Positions 26,872 through 36,030 are shown, numbered from the stretch's first letter. The stretch is DNA of 50,287 bases from CAYMOV01 sp964392085 (GCA_964392085.1 CAYMOV010000010.1:1-50287); one strand, 5' to 3'. Notes: a model not told the origin generated them from the sequence alone. Translations and numbers: made by a program.

Positions 26872-29214
26872 ATGCTGAGACTGAATCGCGCCCTACTCTT
26901 GACGGGAATCCTTTGCGTCCTTTGGCTGTCCCCACAGGCATCCGTGGCAGCCGATGAGTTTGACTTTTCCTCCGGAGGAGCCGTGGCCACGCCCGCTCCC
27001 GCCGCGAAGGGGGAGGCCCCAAAGGCAAAGCCTGAAATGGCGCCATCCGGCACTCTCCAGGATGTCGTTGTGGATGAAGCCGGGGTCGCGATCTCGGGTC
27101 AGAACCTTCCGACTCCGAGCTCGTCCACGCTCGACAACGGTCGGGTTTTGTTGAAATTCAAGGACACCGCCGTCAAGCCGGTCACGAAGGCCCTCAAGGG
27201 GGCCGGGGCCGTGGTCGAGGCCCATTGGGCATACCACTCGGATAAAAAAGAAACCTGGTTGGTCCTCACGGTGAAGGCCGGAAACCAGGGAAAAATCGAA
27301 AAAACCGAGAAGGGTTTCTCCTATCGGTTTGGAGCCCCGTCAAAAGAGACGCAGGCCGTCGCCCCCAAGACCGCTCCAACAGCCCTAACCACCCCCACGC
27401 CTGTCACCGGCAAGGGCAGCGGGAACGCTAACGCCGCCGCGGAATCCGTCCCGGCGTTGGCCCATGGTTCCGCGCGTTTGATCGGGCAGATGGTGAAACC
27501 CCTGTCGGACGGCTACAAGGTGGTTCTCACTTCCGACAGCCCGGTCAGGTACAAGGTCCACAAGTTGGTAAGCCCGGATCGTGTTTTGATCCTCTTCAAC
27601 GACACGAAGATGGACCTATCGGATAAAAACCGGAATTTGAAGGTTGAGGTCGAGTCAGGGAAGCCGGGCGGTTTGCTCCGAGTGGAAGCCCAACAGCTGA
27701 AACTCAAGCCTTCCCCGATTTCCGAGGTCATTCTGACCCTGTTGCCGGGCGCCCTGTTCCAGGTGGATCGGGACGCGAACCAGGTGGTGGTGACGGTGAC
27801 GGCCGCCCATCCGTCCGAGAAGATGACGGCCCGGACCGGGAACCTCGGCACCCTCGTTTCGGTGGATCTCCAAGGCGCGGACCTTCCGACGGTCCTCAAA
27901 GCCCTGGGGGCCGAGGCCGGGTTTGAGGTGGACGTCCTGAAGGATGTGGTCGGGACGGTCAACCAGCGGCTGAAAGACGTCCCACTCCGGACGGCATTGG
28001 CGATCCTTCTCTCCAGTGCCAACCCGTCCGGGGTCGGGTACCAGTATGAAGTCCAGGGCAACCTGCTCCGGGTGGGGACCGCCTCCGCCTTGGCCAACAG
28101 CAAACTCAACATGCCCCATATCACCGAATTGATCACACCGGGCAACATGACGGCCGTCCAGTTGGATACGCTGGTCAAGGCGGTCCTTCCCGTGAGCAAC
28201 GCGATCAAGACCACACCGGACGTGACCCGGAACGTCTTGGTCCTGAACGGGACCCCCTCGGACGTGGCGGAGTACAAGAGCGCGATGCGGGACCTCAAGC
28301 TGGACTCCAGCGACACCGACCGCATCACCCGAGTGGTCAAGCTCAATTACGCCGATCCGGCGGCCCTCAAACCGATGTTGACCCAATACCTCACCCCGGT
28401 GGGACAGATCCAAGTGGACCCCCGGAGCCAGAGCCTCATCGTCTGGGAGTCCGCCGCCAACATGGGCGTCATCCTGGAAGTGATCAAGGAGTTGGATGTT
28501 GAACTCCAACAGGTCCTGATCGAATCGACGATCGTCGAGGTCAACACCGATCACCTGAATGAATTGGGGGTCCTTTGGACCGCGGATAACGGAGGGGTTA
28601 ATCCGGGAGTGAGCGCGGGACTCACCCAGCTCGGTTCCACCTTCAACCCGGGGGCGATCAACTTTTTGACCGCGAGGGCGGGGTTCAACGTCAACGCCAC
28701 GTTGAACGCCTTGGAGTCGAACCAGGACGGGAAAATCATCTCGCGCCCCAAAATCGCGACGTTGAACGGCCAGGCGGCCCTCATCGAGACGACCGAAAAC
28801 GTGATCTTCACCACCCAATCCATTACTTTCCCGCCCGCTGGGTCCAACCCGATCATCACTCAATCTTTCGTGGCGCTGCCTTTGCCGATCAGCCTGAAAG
28901 TGACCCCGCGTATCACGGATGATGGAAAGATCACGACGGTCATTGAGGTGAACATCACATCCGCCTCGGGACCTGCCCCGCCCAGTGGCCCGCCCCCCAC
29001 GACCGTTCAACACGCTATCACGACCCTTACCGTCAAGAACGGCGAGACCATCGTGATCGGCGGTCTGGTGCGGGATATCGTCCAAACCACCGTCAAGCGA
29101 ATACCCCTCTTGGGAAGTTTGCCGATCCTGGGGGCCCTCTTCCGGAACACCGCGAAGGAAAACAAGAAGGTCGAACTTATTATTTTCGTCACTCCGACCC
29201 TTTTGGAATCCTAG
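26872..29214 (+). CDS. pilQ: Type IV pilus secretin PilQ
   Basis: A 780-residue outer-membrane secretin through which the pilus exits. A signal peptide (about 1-26) ends in ASVAA. An Ala/Pro-rich region, AMIN-type beta domains (about 60-330, the second with VLILFNDTKMDLS), an N0/STN domain with VDLQGADLPTVLKALG, an N1 domain with VVKLNYADPAALKPML, and the secretin core with VLIESTIVEV and VIGGLVRD follow in order. The C-terminus IPLLGSLPILGALFRN is the secretin signature. ATG at 26872 has AAAGGAGA upstream and gives a proper signal peptide. A terminator follows at 29248. Confidence 0.96.
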   Translation: MLRLNRALLLTGILCVLWLSPQASVAADEFDFSSGGAVATPAPAAKGEAPKAKPEMAPSGTLQDVVVDEAGVAISGQNLPTPSSSTLDNGRVLLKFKDTAVKPVTKALKGAGAVVEAHWAYHSDKKETWLVLTVKAGNQGKIEKTEKGFSYRFGAPSKETQAVAPKTAPTALTTPTPVTGKGSGNANAAAESVPALAHGSARLIGQMVKPLSDGYKVVLTSDSPVRYKVHKLVSPDRVLILFNDTKMDLSDKNRNLKVEVESGKPGGLLRVEAQQLKLKPSPISEVILTLLPGALFQVDRDANQVVVTVTAAHPSEKMTARTGNLGTLVSVDLQGADLPTVLKALGAEAGFEVDVLKDVVGTVNQRLKDVPLRTALAILLSSANPSGVGYQYEVQGNLLRVGTASALANSKLNMPHITELITPGNMTAVQLDTLVKAVLPVSNAIKTTPDVTRNVLVLNGTPSDVAEYKSAMRDLKLDSSDTDRITRVVKLNYADPAALKPMLTQYLTPVGQIQVDPRSQSLIVWESAANMGVILEVIKELDVELQQVLIESTIVEVNTDHLNELGVLWTADNGGVNPGVSAGLTQLGSTFNPGAINFLTARAGFNVNATLNALESNQDGKIISRPKIATLNGQAALIETTENVIFTTQSITFPPAGSNPIITQSFVALPLPISLKVTPRITDDGKITTVIEVNITSASGPAPPSGPPPTTVQHAITTLTVKNGETIVIGGLVRDIVQTTVKRIPLLGSLPILGALFRNTAKENKKVELIIFVTPTLLES

Positions 29215-29247
29215 TCGATCCAGTCGACAGGTCGATCAAAACCCCAT

Positions 29248-29279
29248 GGACCCTCCCGGATTGGGGGGGTCCTTTTGTT
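29248..29279 (+). terminator. Intrinsic terminator after pilQ
   Basis: GGACCCTCCC at 29248-29257 pairs with GGGGGGGTCC at 29263-29272 (one G-T pair) around a five-base loop, followed by TTTTGTT. It ends the pilD-M-N-O-P-Q transcript before aroC. Confidence 0.85.
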
Positions 29280-29303
29280 AAGGGGACCAGGAGAAAAAGT
29301 CGA

Positions 29304-30461
29304 ATGATCCGCTACCTGACCGCCGGGGAATCCCATGGGAAAGGGTTGGTGGCCCTTTTAGAGGGGATTCCCGCGAACCTGGAACTCCTCCCGGAAGACA
29401 TCGACGCCGAGTTGGCCCGGAGGCAGATGGGGTATGGGCGCGGCGGCCGGATGAAGATCGAAACGGACCGGGTGGACATCCTCTCGGGGGTCCGAAAAGG
29501 GAAGACCTTGGGTGGGCCGATCGCCCTTTTCGTTAAAAACGCGGATTATGAGAACTGGAAGAAGTTCATGTCCCCGGAACCCGGTGGTCTCCCCGGCAAC
29601 CCCCTCCGCAGGCCCAGGCCTGGTCACGCGGACCTGGCGGGAGGGATGAAGTACGCCCAGCGGGACCTCCGAAACATCCTGGAACGCGCCAGCGCGAGGG
29701 AAACCACGGTCCGTGTGGCCGCCGGGGCCGTCGCTAAGAAGTTCCTAGGTGTTTTCGGGGTTCGGGTCCAAAGCCATGTCGCCCAATTGGGTAGCGTGAC
29801 GGCACCGGTCCCCCGAAACCTGCCTTTCGACCTGAACCTGAAGGCCGACCGATCGCCCGTGCGGATGTTGCACGCACCTTCCGAGCGGAAGGCCATGGCT
29901 TTGATCGATCGGGCCTCTAAAGCCGGGGACACCCTCGGGGGTGTATTCGAAATCGCGGTGACTGGGGTCCCGCCAGGCTTGGGAAGCCATGTCCAGTGGG
30001 ACCGGAAGTTGGACGGCCGCCTGGCGCAGGCCGTGATGAGCATCCAAGCGGTGAAGGGCGTTGAAATCGGAAGGGCTTTCGAGAACGCCGGACGCCCCGG
30101 CAGCCAAGTCCACGATGAAATCGTTTGGAAGTCCGGGAAAGGCTATGGAAGGTTGACGAACCGCGCCGGGGGGATCGAAGGCGGGATGTCCAACGGCGAA
30201 GTGATCCTTCTCCGGGCCGCGAAAAAACCCATCTCAACCCTGAAAAAGGCGCTCCGGTCCGTGGACATTGAATCGAAGGAACCCATGCGGGCTGGTTATG
30301 AGCGTTCGGACGTCTGCGCCCTCCCGGCGGCCGCCGTCATCGGGGAGGCGGTATGCGCCTGGACCCTCGCGGACACCCTCCTGGAAAAAACAGGCGGTGA
30401 TCACATGGGTGAAATCCGCCAGCGTTGGGCCGCGCTCCTCAAAGAACAGGCGCGTTACTGA
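29304..30461 (+). CDS. aroC: Chorismate synthase
   Basis: A 385-residue FMN-dependent enzyme converting EPSP to chorismate. GESHGKGLVALLEGIP is the first signature, then RRQMGYGRGGRMKIE, RPRPGHADLAG, RASARETTVRVAAGAVAK and the C-terminal region with DVCALPAAAVIGEA. The length is normal. GGAGAAAAA lies just before ATG 29304. It sits at the head of aroC-aroK-X-aroB. Placement of aro genes directly after pilMNOPQ is also known for pilQ-aroKB in Proteobacteria. Confidence 0.96.
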   Translation: MIRYLTAGESHGKGLVALLEGIPANLELLPEDIDAELARRQMGYGRGGRMKIETDRVDILSGVRKGKTLGGPIALFVKNADYENWKKFMSPEPGGLPGNPLRRPRPGHADLAGGMKYAQRDLRNILERASARETTVRVAAGAVAKKFLGVFGVRVQSHVAQLGSVTAPVPRNLPFDLNLKADRSPVRMLHAPSERKAMALIDRASKAGDTLGGVFEIAVTGVPPGLGSHVQWDRKLDGRLAQAVMSIQAVKGVEIGRAFENAGRPGSQVHDEIVWKSGKGYGRLTNRAGGIEGGMSNGEVILLRAAKKPISTLKKALRSVDIESKEPMRAGYERSDVCALPAAAVIGEAVCAWTLADTLLEKTGGDHMGEIRQRWAALLKEQARY

Positions 30462-30463
30462 AA

Positions 30464-31009
30464 GTGCGCCCCAACCTGATTCTCGTCGGTTTCATGGGAT
30501 CGGGGAAGACCTCCACCGGTAGGGCCTTGGCGGTCCGGTTGGGGTTCGATTTCATCGACACGGACCAGGCCATTGAAAAGGAAGCGGGCTTGTCGATCCG
30601 GGAAATCTTCCGGAGCCATGGGGAACCGGCTTTTCGGGACATGGAAAAGGCCCTGTTGGACCGATTGACGTTACGGGACCGCCAGGTCATCGCAACGGGC
30701 GGGGGTTTTTGGATGGCGGAAACCCTTCGGGAGCGCCTCCTCCAAGCGGGGTTTTGCGTTTGGTTGAGGACGGGGGAAGCGCAAACGTGGGAAAGGGTCC
30801 AGGGCGACTTGCCGAGCCGACCGCTTTTATCCCAAGACCCGGACCCCCAGAAAAAAATCCAGGAACTCATCGCCTTACGGACGCCGACCTACTCCCAAGC
30901 CCACGCGTTTGTGGTCACCGACGGGAAATCGCCCGAGGCGGTCGCGGAAGAGATTGGGATACTCCTCAAGGAGCGTCGTCCTTTTGATCTGCCCCCATTG
31001 TCGGCATGA
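30464..31009 (+). CDS. aroK: Shikimate kinase
   Basis: A 182-residue P-loop kinase that phosphorylates shikimate with ATP. FMGSGKTSTGRALA is the Walker A region, FIDTDQAIE contains the substrate-binding Asp, GGGFW the glycine triplet and a LPSRPLL lid region contains the adenine-lid Arg. GTG at 30464, two bases after the aroC stop, starts the protein just before the first beta strand; an in-frame TTG at 30425 inside aroC is possible. The last 26 bases overlap the next gene. Confidence 0.92.
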   Translation: MRPNLILVGFMGSGKTSTGRALAVRLGFDFIDTDQAIEKEAGLSIREIFRSHGEPAFRDMEKALLDRLTLRDRQVIATGGGFWMAETLRERLLQAGFCVWLRTGEAQTWERVQGDLPSRPLLSQDPDPQKKIQELIALRTPTYSQAHAFVVTDGKSPEAVAEEIGILLKERRPFDLPPLSA

Positions 31010-31670
31010 AACCCCGGGAGGGGTTTGCGAGGAATGCGGTTGGGAACGGGCCGCGGCCCTATTGGACGAGGCGCGACAAGCCGAATCGTTATGGAATTGG
31101 AAAAAGGGTTACAGACTTTGGTCGGAGTTGGCCGCCCTCGTCCCTGGGGATATGGAAAGCGTCCGAGGGAAAGCCCGCTGTTGGGCCAAGGAGTATTTGG
31201 GCCCAGGCAGCGCGGAATCCCCGGGCTTTGGGGAAGCCCTTTTGTCGGAAGCGTTGGCGCTGGATCCCAAATGGGACGAAGGTTTCGACTTTTTACTCAG
31301 GGTGCATGAGCGCTCGGGAACGCTCCCCCAGTTGGCGGAGAAGTTTGAACGGGAGTACCCTTCCCAATTGGACCGGTCGCGGATCATCCGCTTGGTGATG
31401 GATTTTCGGCCACCTTCCAGGGCGGCCCGGGTGGAGAACCCTCGATTTGCGCCCTGGAGCAAGATCCTGACCCTCCTGGGCGGCTTTGGGCTCGTTTGGA
31501 TTGGTTCCGAGTTGGCGCCACACGGCCTGACCGGGGAATCCCCCTGGAGGGCGTTCCTGCCCTTGGTGTTGATCGTGTTCGGGATTTTCTTTTCAATCGG
31601 TTCGGCCATCGTGGTTTGGAGGACGCCCAAAACCCAAAGCCCGGGCCCTCCAAAGGGTAAGGAATCATGA
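30984..31670 (+). CDS. Zinc-ribbon membrane protein between aroK and aroB, unknown function
   Basis: A 228-residue protein I do not recognise. The N-terminus has a CPHC...CEEC zinc ribbon in the first 20 residues. A helical, TPR-like region (about 25-145) follows with WNWKKGYRLWSELAALVPGD and FGEALLSEALALDPKWDEGF. The C-terminus has two hydrophobic segments (about 160-180 and 190-212) and a short Pro/Lys tail. TTG at 30984 is chosen since AGGAG lies 11 bases upstream and the ribbon then starts at residue 3. It overlaps aroK by 26 bases and aroB by ATGA, so it is translated as part of the shikimate operon, but nothing visible ties it to that pathway. Confidence 0.65.
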   Translation: MICPHCRHETPGGVCEECGWERAAALLDEARQAESLWNWKKGYRLWSELAALVPGDMESVRGKARCWAKEYLGPGSAESPGFGEALLSEALALDPKWDEGFDFLLRVHERSGTLPQLAEKFEREYPSQLDRSRIIRLVMDFRPPSRAARVENPRFAPWSKILTLLGGFGLVWIGSELAPHGLTGESPWRAFLPLVLIVFGIFFSIGSAIVVWRTPKTQSPGPPKGKES

Positions 31671-32785
31671 CAAAACCAGTGGGTGTGACGGTTCGCCTTG
31701 GAAAGAGGTCCTATCCGATTTGGATCGGTTTCGAATGGCTTTCGGGTTCGGCTCCAAGGATCCGTCGGGCTACCAGGGCTAAAAACTTCATGGTGCTTTC
31801 CACCGGTCGGATCCTGGGTCTCCATGGTTCCCCCTTGAGGCGATCGCTCCGACAGCTGGGTCGGGTCGATACATTCACGATTCCGGACGGGGAGTCCGCC
31901 AAAAACGAGCGCCAGCTTATGAGGGTTCTCCGCGCGATGGCCCAACGTGGACTCCAAAGGGACGCTTGCCTTGTGACACTGGGGGGCGGGGTCGTCGGGG
32001 ATCTTGGGGGCCTCGCCTCGGCCCTTTACATGAGGGGCATTGATTTCATCCAGGTTCCCACCACGCTCTTGGCCCAGGTGGACGCCAGTGTGGGGGGGAA
32101 AACGGCGATTGATTTCCAGGGCGTCAAGAATCTGGTCGGGGCGTTCCACCAACCCCGGGCCGTCTTGATCGACACGGCGGTACTCCGCACGCTTCCTGAA
32201 CGGACCTACCGGGCTGGTTTGGCCGAGGTGGTCAAGCATGGGGTCATACTGGACGCGAACTATTTCGAATGGTTGGAAAGGCATGTGGGGGATTTGCGGC
32301 GCCAGGATCCCCAAGCGGTCACCCAAATGATCCGACGTTCATGCGAAATTAAGGCGTCCATCGTCAGAATGGATGAGCGTGAAGCCGGTCTCCGCGCCTG
32401 TTTGAATTTTGGGCATACCTTGGGGCATTCCTTTGAATCCCTTTTGACCTCCCGGGGCCTGCAACACGGGGAAGCGGTGGCCTTTGGGATGGTCGGCGCG
32501 TCCCGGATCTCCGTCGATATGGGGTTATGCCAAGCGGAAGTGCCTTTTCGGATTGAAGCGCTTTTGCGGGAGTTCGGTCTTTTGGCCCCTCTCCCTCGGT
32601 TGGAACCGGGCAGAATCGTTCGTCTGTTATCACTCGATAAAAAAGCCAGGGCCGGGAAGGCCCTATTTGTGTTGACAAGAAAAATGGGCGCCGTTAGCAT
32701 GAACCACAACGTTCCGAATCGCCTGATTTTACGGGCTCTTCGCCATCTCCAAGCCCCGAGACCCGATGTGTCCGGCCCAGCATGA
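31667..32785 (+). CDS. aroB: 3-dehydroquinate synthase
   Basis: A 372-residue NAD- and metal-dependent enzyme making 3-dehydroquinate from DAHP. DGESAKN, LVTLGGGVVGDLGGLAS and VPTTLLAQVDASVGGKTAID are the cofactor and substrate signatures; metal ligands are the Glu in GLAEVVKHGV and the His residues of NFGHTLGHSFE. The length is normal. The N-terminus is Lys/Arg-rich. It overlaps the preceding and following genes by ATGA. Confidence 0.95.
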   Translation: MTKPVGVTVRLGKRSYPIWIGFEWLSGSAPRIRRATRAKNFMVLSTGRILGLHGSPLRRSLRQLGRVDTFTIPDGESAKNERQLMRVLRAMAQRGLQRDACLVTLGGGVVGDLGGLASALYMRGIDFIQVPTTLLAQVDASVGGKTAIDFQGVKNLVGAFHQPRAVLIDTAVLRTLPERTYRAGLAEVVKHGVILDANYFEWLERHVGDLRRQDPQAVTQMIRRSCEIKASIVRMDEREAGLRACLNFGHTLGHSFESLLTSRGLQHGEAVAFGMVGASRISVDMGLCQAEVPFRIEALLREFGLLAPLPRLEPGRIVRLLSLDKKARAGKALFVLTRKMGAVSMNHNVPNRLILRALRHLQAPRPDVSGPA

Positions 32786-34197
32786 CCCAACCCCCTTCCC
32801 CCGAAATTAAGAACCTCCGGCAAAAACTCGAGGAAAATCCCGATTCTTTGTTGTTTGGTCCCCTTGCGGACGCGCTCCGTAAGGAAGGGCAGTTGGATGA
32901 GGCCCTGGAAATCTGCCGGAAGGGCCTCGAGCGTCACGGCCATTACACGATGGCGCGCGTCGTTTTGGGCCGAATCTATCAAGACCAGGGGAAAAATCCA
33001 GAGGCGGAATCCGAATTTAAAAAGGTTTTAGAGGCCGATCCCGAGAACCTTCAGGCGCTCACCCATCTTGGGGAGCTTTATCTCAGCCAAAAGCATTATT
33101 CGGAAGCCATTGAGGAGTTTCAGAAGGTACTCGCCCTCAACCCTGATGACGATCCCACCCAGGCGTTCCTTAAGAAGGCGATTGAGTTGGCCGCCCAGGA
33201 ACAATCCCGTCCGGGTACCCCGGTGTCCGCCGGCGGGAACGGCCCCGCCTCGGGGAAACCTTACCCGGCCAAGGAAGAACCCAACCCCACGAAGGACAGC
33301 TCCGCCACCTTGACGATCGCCGAGCTTTATCTGAAGCAGGGCCATTTCGATAAAGCCATCGAGGTGTACCAAGAACTGTTGGCCGAAGACCCCCAAAACC
33401 TGCTCTTGCGTCAAAAGCTTGCCACCGCGGTTGAACAACAGCAGAAACACCAATCCTCGACAGGTGGGGTGGCTTCCAAGATCAAGAAGGACGAGTTCAC
33501 CCGCCCCCCCGAACCGATCGGCGATTCGCTCTTGGATGACGCCAAGGCGGGAAAGTCGCCGCCCCCCAAATCCCGCCGGGAGGGTCGGGACGAATCGAAA
33601 TTCACGAACGAGGACATCCTTCAAGTCATGCTGCGGGGCGGAAAAGATGACGTAATGGTGGAAGATAAGAGAACCCCGCCGCCGCCCCCCAAGAAGAACG
33701 ACCCGCCCCCTAAACCGGTGGAAACACCTGAGCCTATTCCGGCGCCCCCCCCCGCCCCAACTTCCGTCCCCGCGAAAACCCTTGAGCCCGTTGCCGTGCC
33801 GGTGGCCCCCTCCGCTTCGCTTTCCCTGACCGCGGGGGAAGTGGACGGCCTCAAGGGCATCTTGGCCGAGTTGGCCGGGGTGGACGGCATCCAAGGGAGT
33901 TTCTTGACCAAGGAAGACGGGACCTTGGTGGTTTCGTTGGGCAAGACGGGACAGGACACACCGGGCCTCAGCCAAATCGCCGCCACGATCTTCAAAAGCA
34001 CCCGGCAAGCCGCTTCCCGTTCGGTCCAAGGCCATCTCCACCAGGTTCATGTGACGGCTGAATCGGGCCAAATCTTGTTGGTGGGAATCGCGAAGGGCGT
34101 ATTGGTGGTATTGGCGGATGATAAAATCAAGATCGGCATGCTTCGCCTGGCCCTCGATTCTTCTGTCAAAAAAATAGAAAAAGTCTTCCAGGCCTGA
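32782..34197 (+). CDS. TPR protein with C-terminal Roadblock/LC7 domain
   Basis: A 471-residue cytoplasmic protein. Residues about 1-215 hold tetratricopeptide repeats, with clear units at QLDEALEICRKGLERHG, NPEAESEFKKVLEADPENLQ, HYSEAIEEFQKVLALNPDD and HFDKAIEVYQELLAEDPQN. A long Pro/Lys-rich, probably disordered linker (about 230-345) follows. The last 125 residues are a Roadblock/LC7 domain, as in MglB, which acts on small Ras-like GTPases. No MglA-type GTPase is in the window. The ATGA overlap with aroB and the terminator-like hairpin after it place it at the end of the aro operon. A link to pilus polarity is inference. Confidence 0.8.
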   Translation: MTQPPSPEIKNLRQKLEENPDSLLFGPLADALRKEGQLDEALEICRKGLERHGHYTMARVVLGRIYQDQGKNPEAESEFKKVLEADPENLQALTHLGELYLSQKHYSEAIEEFQKVLALNPDDDPTQAFLKKAIELAAQEQSRPGTPVSAGGNGPASGKPYPAKEEPNPTKDSSATLTIAELYLKQGHFDKAIEVYQELLAEDPQNLLLRQKLATAVEQQQKHQSSTGGVASKIKKDEFTRPPEPIGDSLLDDAKAGKSPPPKSRREGRDESKFTNEDILQVMLRGGKDDVMVEDKRTPPPPPKKNDPPPKPVETPEPIPAPPPAPTSVPAKTLEPVAVPVAPSASLSLTAGEVDGLKGILAELAGVDGIQGSFLTKEDGTLVVSLGKTGQDTPGLSQIAATIFKSTRQAASRSVQGHLHQVHVTAESGQILLVGIAKGVLVVLADDKIKIGMLRLALDSSVKKIEKVFQA

Positions 34198-34232
34198 TCC
34201 GCTCCAGCCCGATTGGGATTCGACGGCCCATA

Positions 34233-34267
34233 AACGGCATTTTTTCCCCACCGGGGCCGTTGCTTTT
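34233..34267 (+). terminator. Possible terminator after the TPR-Roadblock gene
   Basis: AACGG pairs with CCGTT and the inner CCCC pairs with GGGG across ACC, leaving an asymmetric bulge containing a T-run; GCTTTT follows. It is a plausible but imperfect terminator 36 bases after the stop. Confidence 0.4.
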
Positions 34268-34477
34268 CCGCTAAACTAACTGCCGGTCGCCCTTTGGGAC
34301 CCGCTGACCAGGGGCAACCAAAGGTCGATCTTTTTCATGGGAAACCCCATGGGCGCCGAAAATCTCTTGCCCGGGGTTCCCCGTTGGGATTGGAAAGCGA
34401 ATCGGTAATGCTTCGCGACCAGACGCGGAACGCTAACATCGGTCGAATAACAAGAGGGATGAGGGCAGGCTCAACTC
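34268..34477 (+). other. Hairpin-rich gap upstream of the Roadblock gene
   Basis: There is no supported gene. Several short inverted repeats are packed here: CATGGG at 34336-34341 with CCCATG at 34346-34351 (four-base loop), GGGG-TT-CCCC near 34375, and GCGAA...TTCGC near 34397-34416. I see no recognised riboswitch or clear promoter. A structured leader or a protein-binding region is possible. Confidence 0.4.
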
Positions 34478-34837
34478 ATGGATTTTAAAAAAATACTCGA
34501 AGAGATGCTGGCCAATGTGGAGGGTTCCATTGGCGGCGGTTTGGTCGGAATGGACGGCATCGTCATCGACCAGATTTCCCATTCGGCCACCTTCGACATC
34601 AACGCGGTCGGGGCCGAGTACTCGACCATCATCAAGAACGCCATGAAAGCTTCCTCCAATTTCGGTTTGGGCAATACAACGGAAATCCTGATCACCACCG
34701 ATAAGGCCGTCATGATCATGATGATGGTCGGACAGAATTATTTCGTCACTTTGGCCCTGAACCTGGACGGGAACCTTGGTCGGGGACGTTTGGAACTCAA
34801 GAAGGGCATCCCGAAGTTCGAGAAAGAACTGACCTGA
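34478..34837 (+). CDS. Roadblock/LC7-domain protein (MglB-like)
   Basis: A 119-residue single-domain Roadblock/LC7 protein. MDFKKILEEMLANVEGSIGG begins the first helix, followed by the GLVGMDGIVIDQIS beta pair, a long helix with YSTIIKNAMKASSNFGLG, and the second sheet. This is the MglB-type fold that dimerises and regulates Ras-like GTPases, in other bacteria at the poles during pilus-driven motility. No partner GTPase is in the window. GAGGG and AGG precede ATG 34478. It is the second Roadblock domain in 2 kb. The next gene starts five bases after its stop. Confidence 0.85.
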   Translation: MDFKKILEEMLANVEGSIGGGLVGMDGIVIDQISHSATFDINAVGAEYSTIIKNAMKASSNFGLGNTTEILITTDKAVMIMMMVGQNYFVTLALNLDGNLGRGRLELKKGIPKFEKELT

Positions 34838-34842
34838 GCCCG

Positions 34843-35673
34843 TTGTCGGATACCCCCGAAGCCGTCGACCCCGCCTTCCAAAGGCCCCTTCCTTCCTCCA
34901 TCCTGCGGGCGTGTTTTTGGCGAAGCTACGATTCACTTGGAACCCTGGTGGCCCTTGGGGCGGTTGGATCCGCCTTCGCGGCAGGGCTTCTATTGGTCGC
35001 CTCTAAAATTTGGGCTCGGTTCCCGTTTCTCCTGGGCCGGGCGGTCCTGGCGATAATCACGGCGCTGGCCCTCTCGGCGGTCCTGGCTTATCTCGGCCGG
35101 AAGGTTTTTTCCTGCTATATCGATCCGCCCGAACCCTGGAGACCCTTTTTTCCAGGTCGGTGGCTTTCGGATACTGGGCGAGTCTTCATCTTGGAAGGCG
35201 GTACCCTCCTGTTAGGGGCCCTTTGTTTCAACAACCTTGTCCTCTACCTGGATCTGGCTCATGACGGGTATGGGTGGGGATGGGTGTTGGCGGCTTTTGC
35301 CGGCATGATCCTCGGGTTGTTGGCGTTGTCCTCGATTTGGCATTTCCCATTGTTGTTTTTCCGCCCGGACCCAGCCTGGCGGGTGGCTTGGCGGGCCATT
35401 CTCCTCTTGCTGTCGAACCCCATCGAAACGGTCCTTTTGGGACTCTCGACGGGAAGCGCGTGGGTTTTGATGGGGACCGTACCCGCCGCCCAAGTGGGTT
35501 TGATCCTCGGACTGCCCTTCCTCCTGGCGCTTCCGACGACCGCCCTTGAAAAGATCCTTTGGACCTATAGAATAACTCGTGACGCATTACCGCCCCAGTC
35601 GGTTTGGAACAGGTGGAGCCGTGAATCGAAGCGGGGTTGGCGAGACATCCTCAAGCCATGGGAGACCCGGTGA
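34843..35673 (+). CDS. Multi-membrane protein of unknown function
   Basis: A 276-residue protein with about six hydrophobic segments (roughly 40-60, 67-90, 125-145, 150-175, 190-210, 215-235) and a basic, Trp-rich C-terminal tail. I do not recognise the family; it faintly recalls YesL/DUF624-type membrane proteins by size and layout only. The TTG start is five bases after the Roadblock stop, and its own stop overlaps the GTG of the FtsB-like gene as GTGA, so the three genes are probably co-transcribed. Confidence 0.7.
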   Translation: MSDTPEAVDPAFQRPLPSSILRACFWRSYDSLGTLVALGAVGSAFAAGLLLVASKIWARFPFLLGRAVLAIITALALSAVLAYLGRKVFSCYIDPPEPWRPFFPGRWLSDTGRVFILEGGTLLLGALCFNNLVLYLDLAHDGYGWGWVLAAFAGMILGLLALSSIWHFPLLFFRPDPAWRVAWRAILLLLSNPIETVLLGLSTGSAWVLMGTVPAAQVGLILGLPFLLALPTTALEKILWTYRITRDALPPQSVWNRWSRESKRGWRDILKPWETR

Positions 35674-36020
35674 AACGAGAACTTTTGGGGATCTTCGGCC
35701 GATTTCGGAACTCCTCGGCGTCCGACCGAATCCAGGCCCCTCCAAGGCTTGGGGCCTCCGCCTGGGTCTTGGGATCGGCTTTGGCCCTGGTCCTCATGGC
35801 CTATGGGAACCGAGGGCTCTGGAACCTCCTTCGACTCCGCTCTGAACGCCAGGACCTCCAAACGGACATTCTTCGACTCCAGACCCAAATCGATGGGCTC
35901 CAAGCCGAGTACAAGGATTACGGCACCCATCCCGAGGCTGTCGAAAGGACCGCCCGGGAGGAATTGAACCTGATCCGTCCCGGCGAGACCGTCTACAAGT
36001 TCGGTTCCTCGTCGCGGTAA
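35670..36020 (+). CDS. ftsB: FtsB/DivIC-family septum protein
   Basis: A 116-residue bitopic cell-division protein. A basic N-terminus, one membrane segment at about 30-48 (WVLGSALALVLMAYG), a coiled coil at about 52-85 (RSERQDLQTDILRLQTQIDG), and the family C-terminus with PEAVERTAREELNLIRPGE are all visible. FtsB/DivIC links with FtsL and FtsQ at the septum. GTG at 35670 overlaps the previous stop and has GGGAG five bases upstream; ATG at 35658 is the alternative and would add four residues. The symbol is used at family level. Confidence 0.85.
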   Translation: MKRELLGIFGRFRNSSASDRIQAPPRLGASAWVLGSALALVLMAYGNRGLWNLLRLRSERQDLQTDILRLQTQIDGLQAEYKDYGTHPEAVERTAREELNLIRPGETVYKFGSSSR

Positions 36021-36030
36021 GTCCTTTCGA

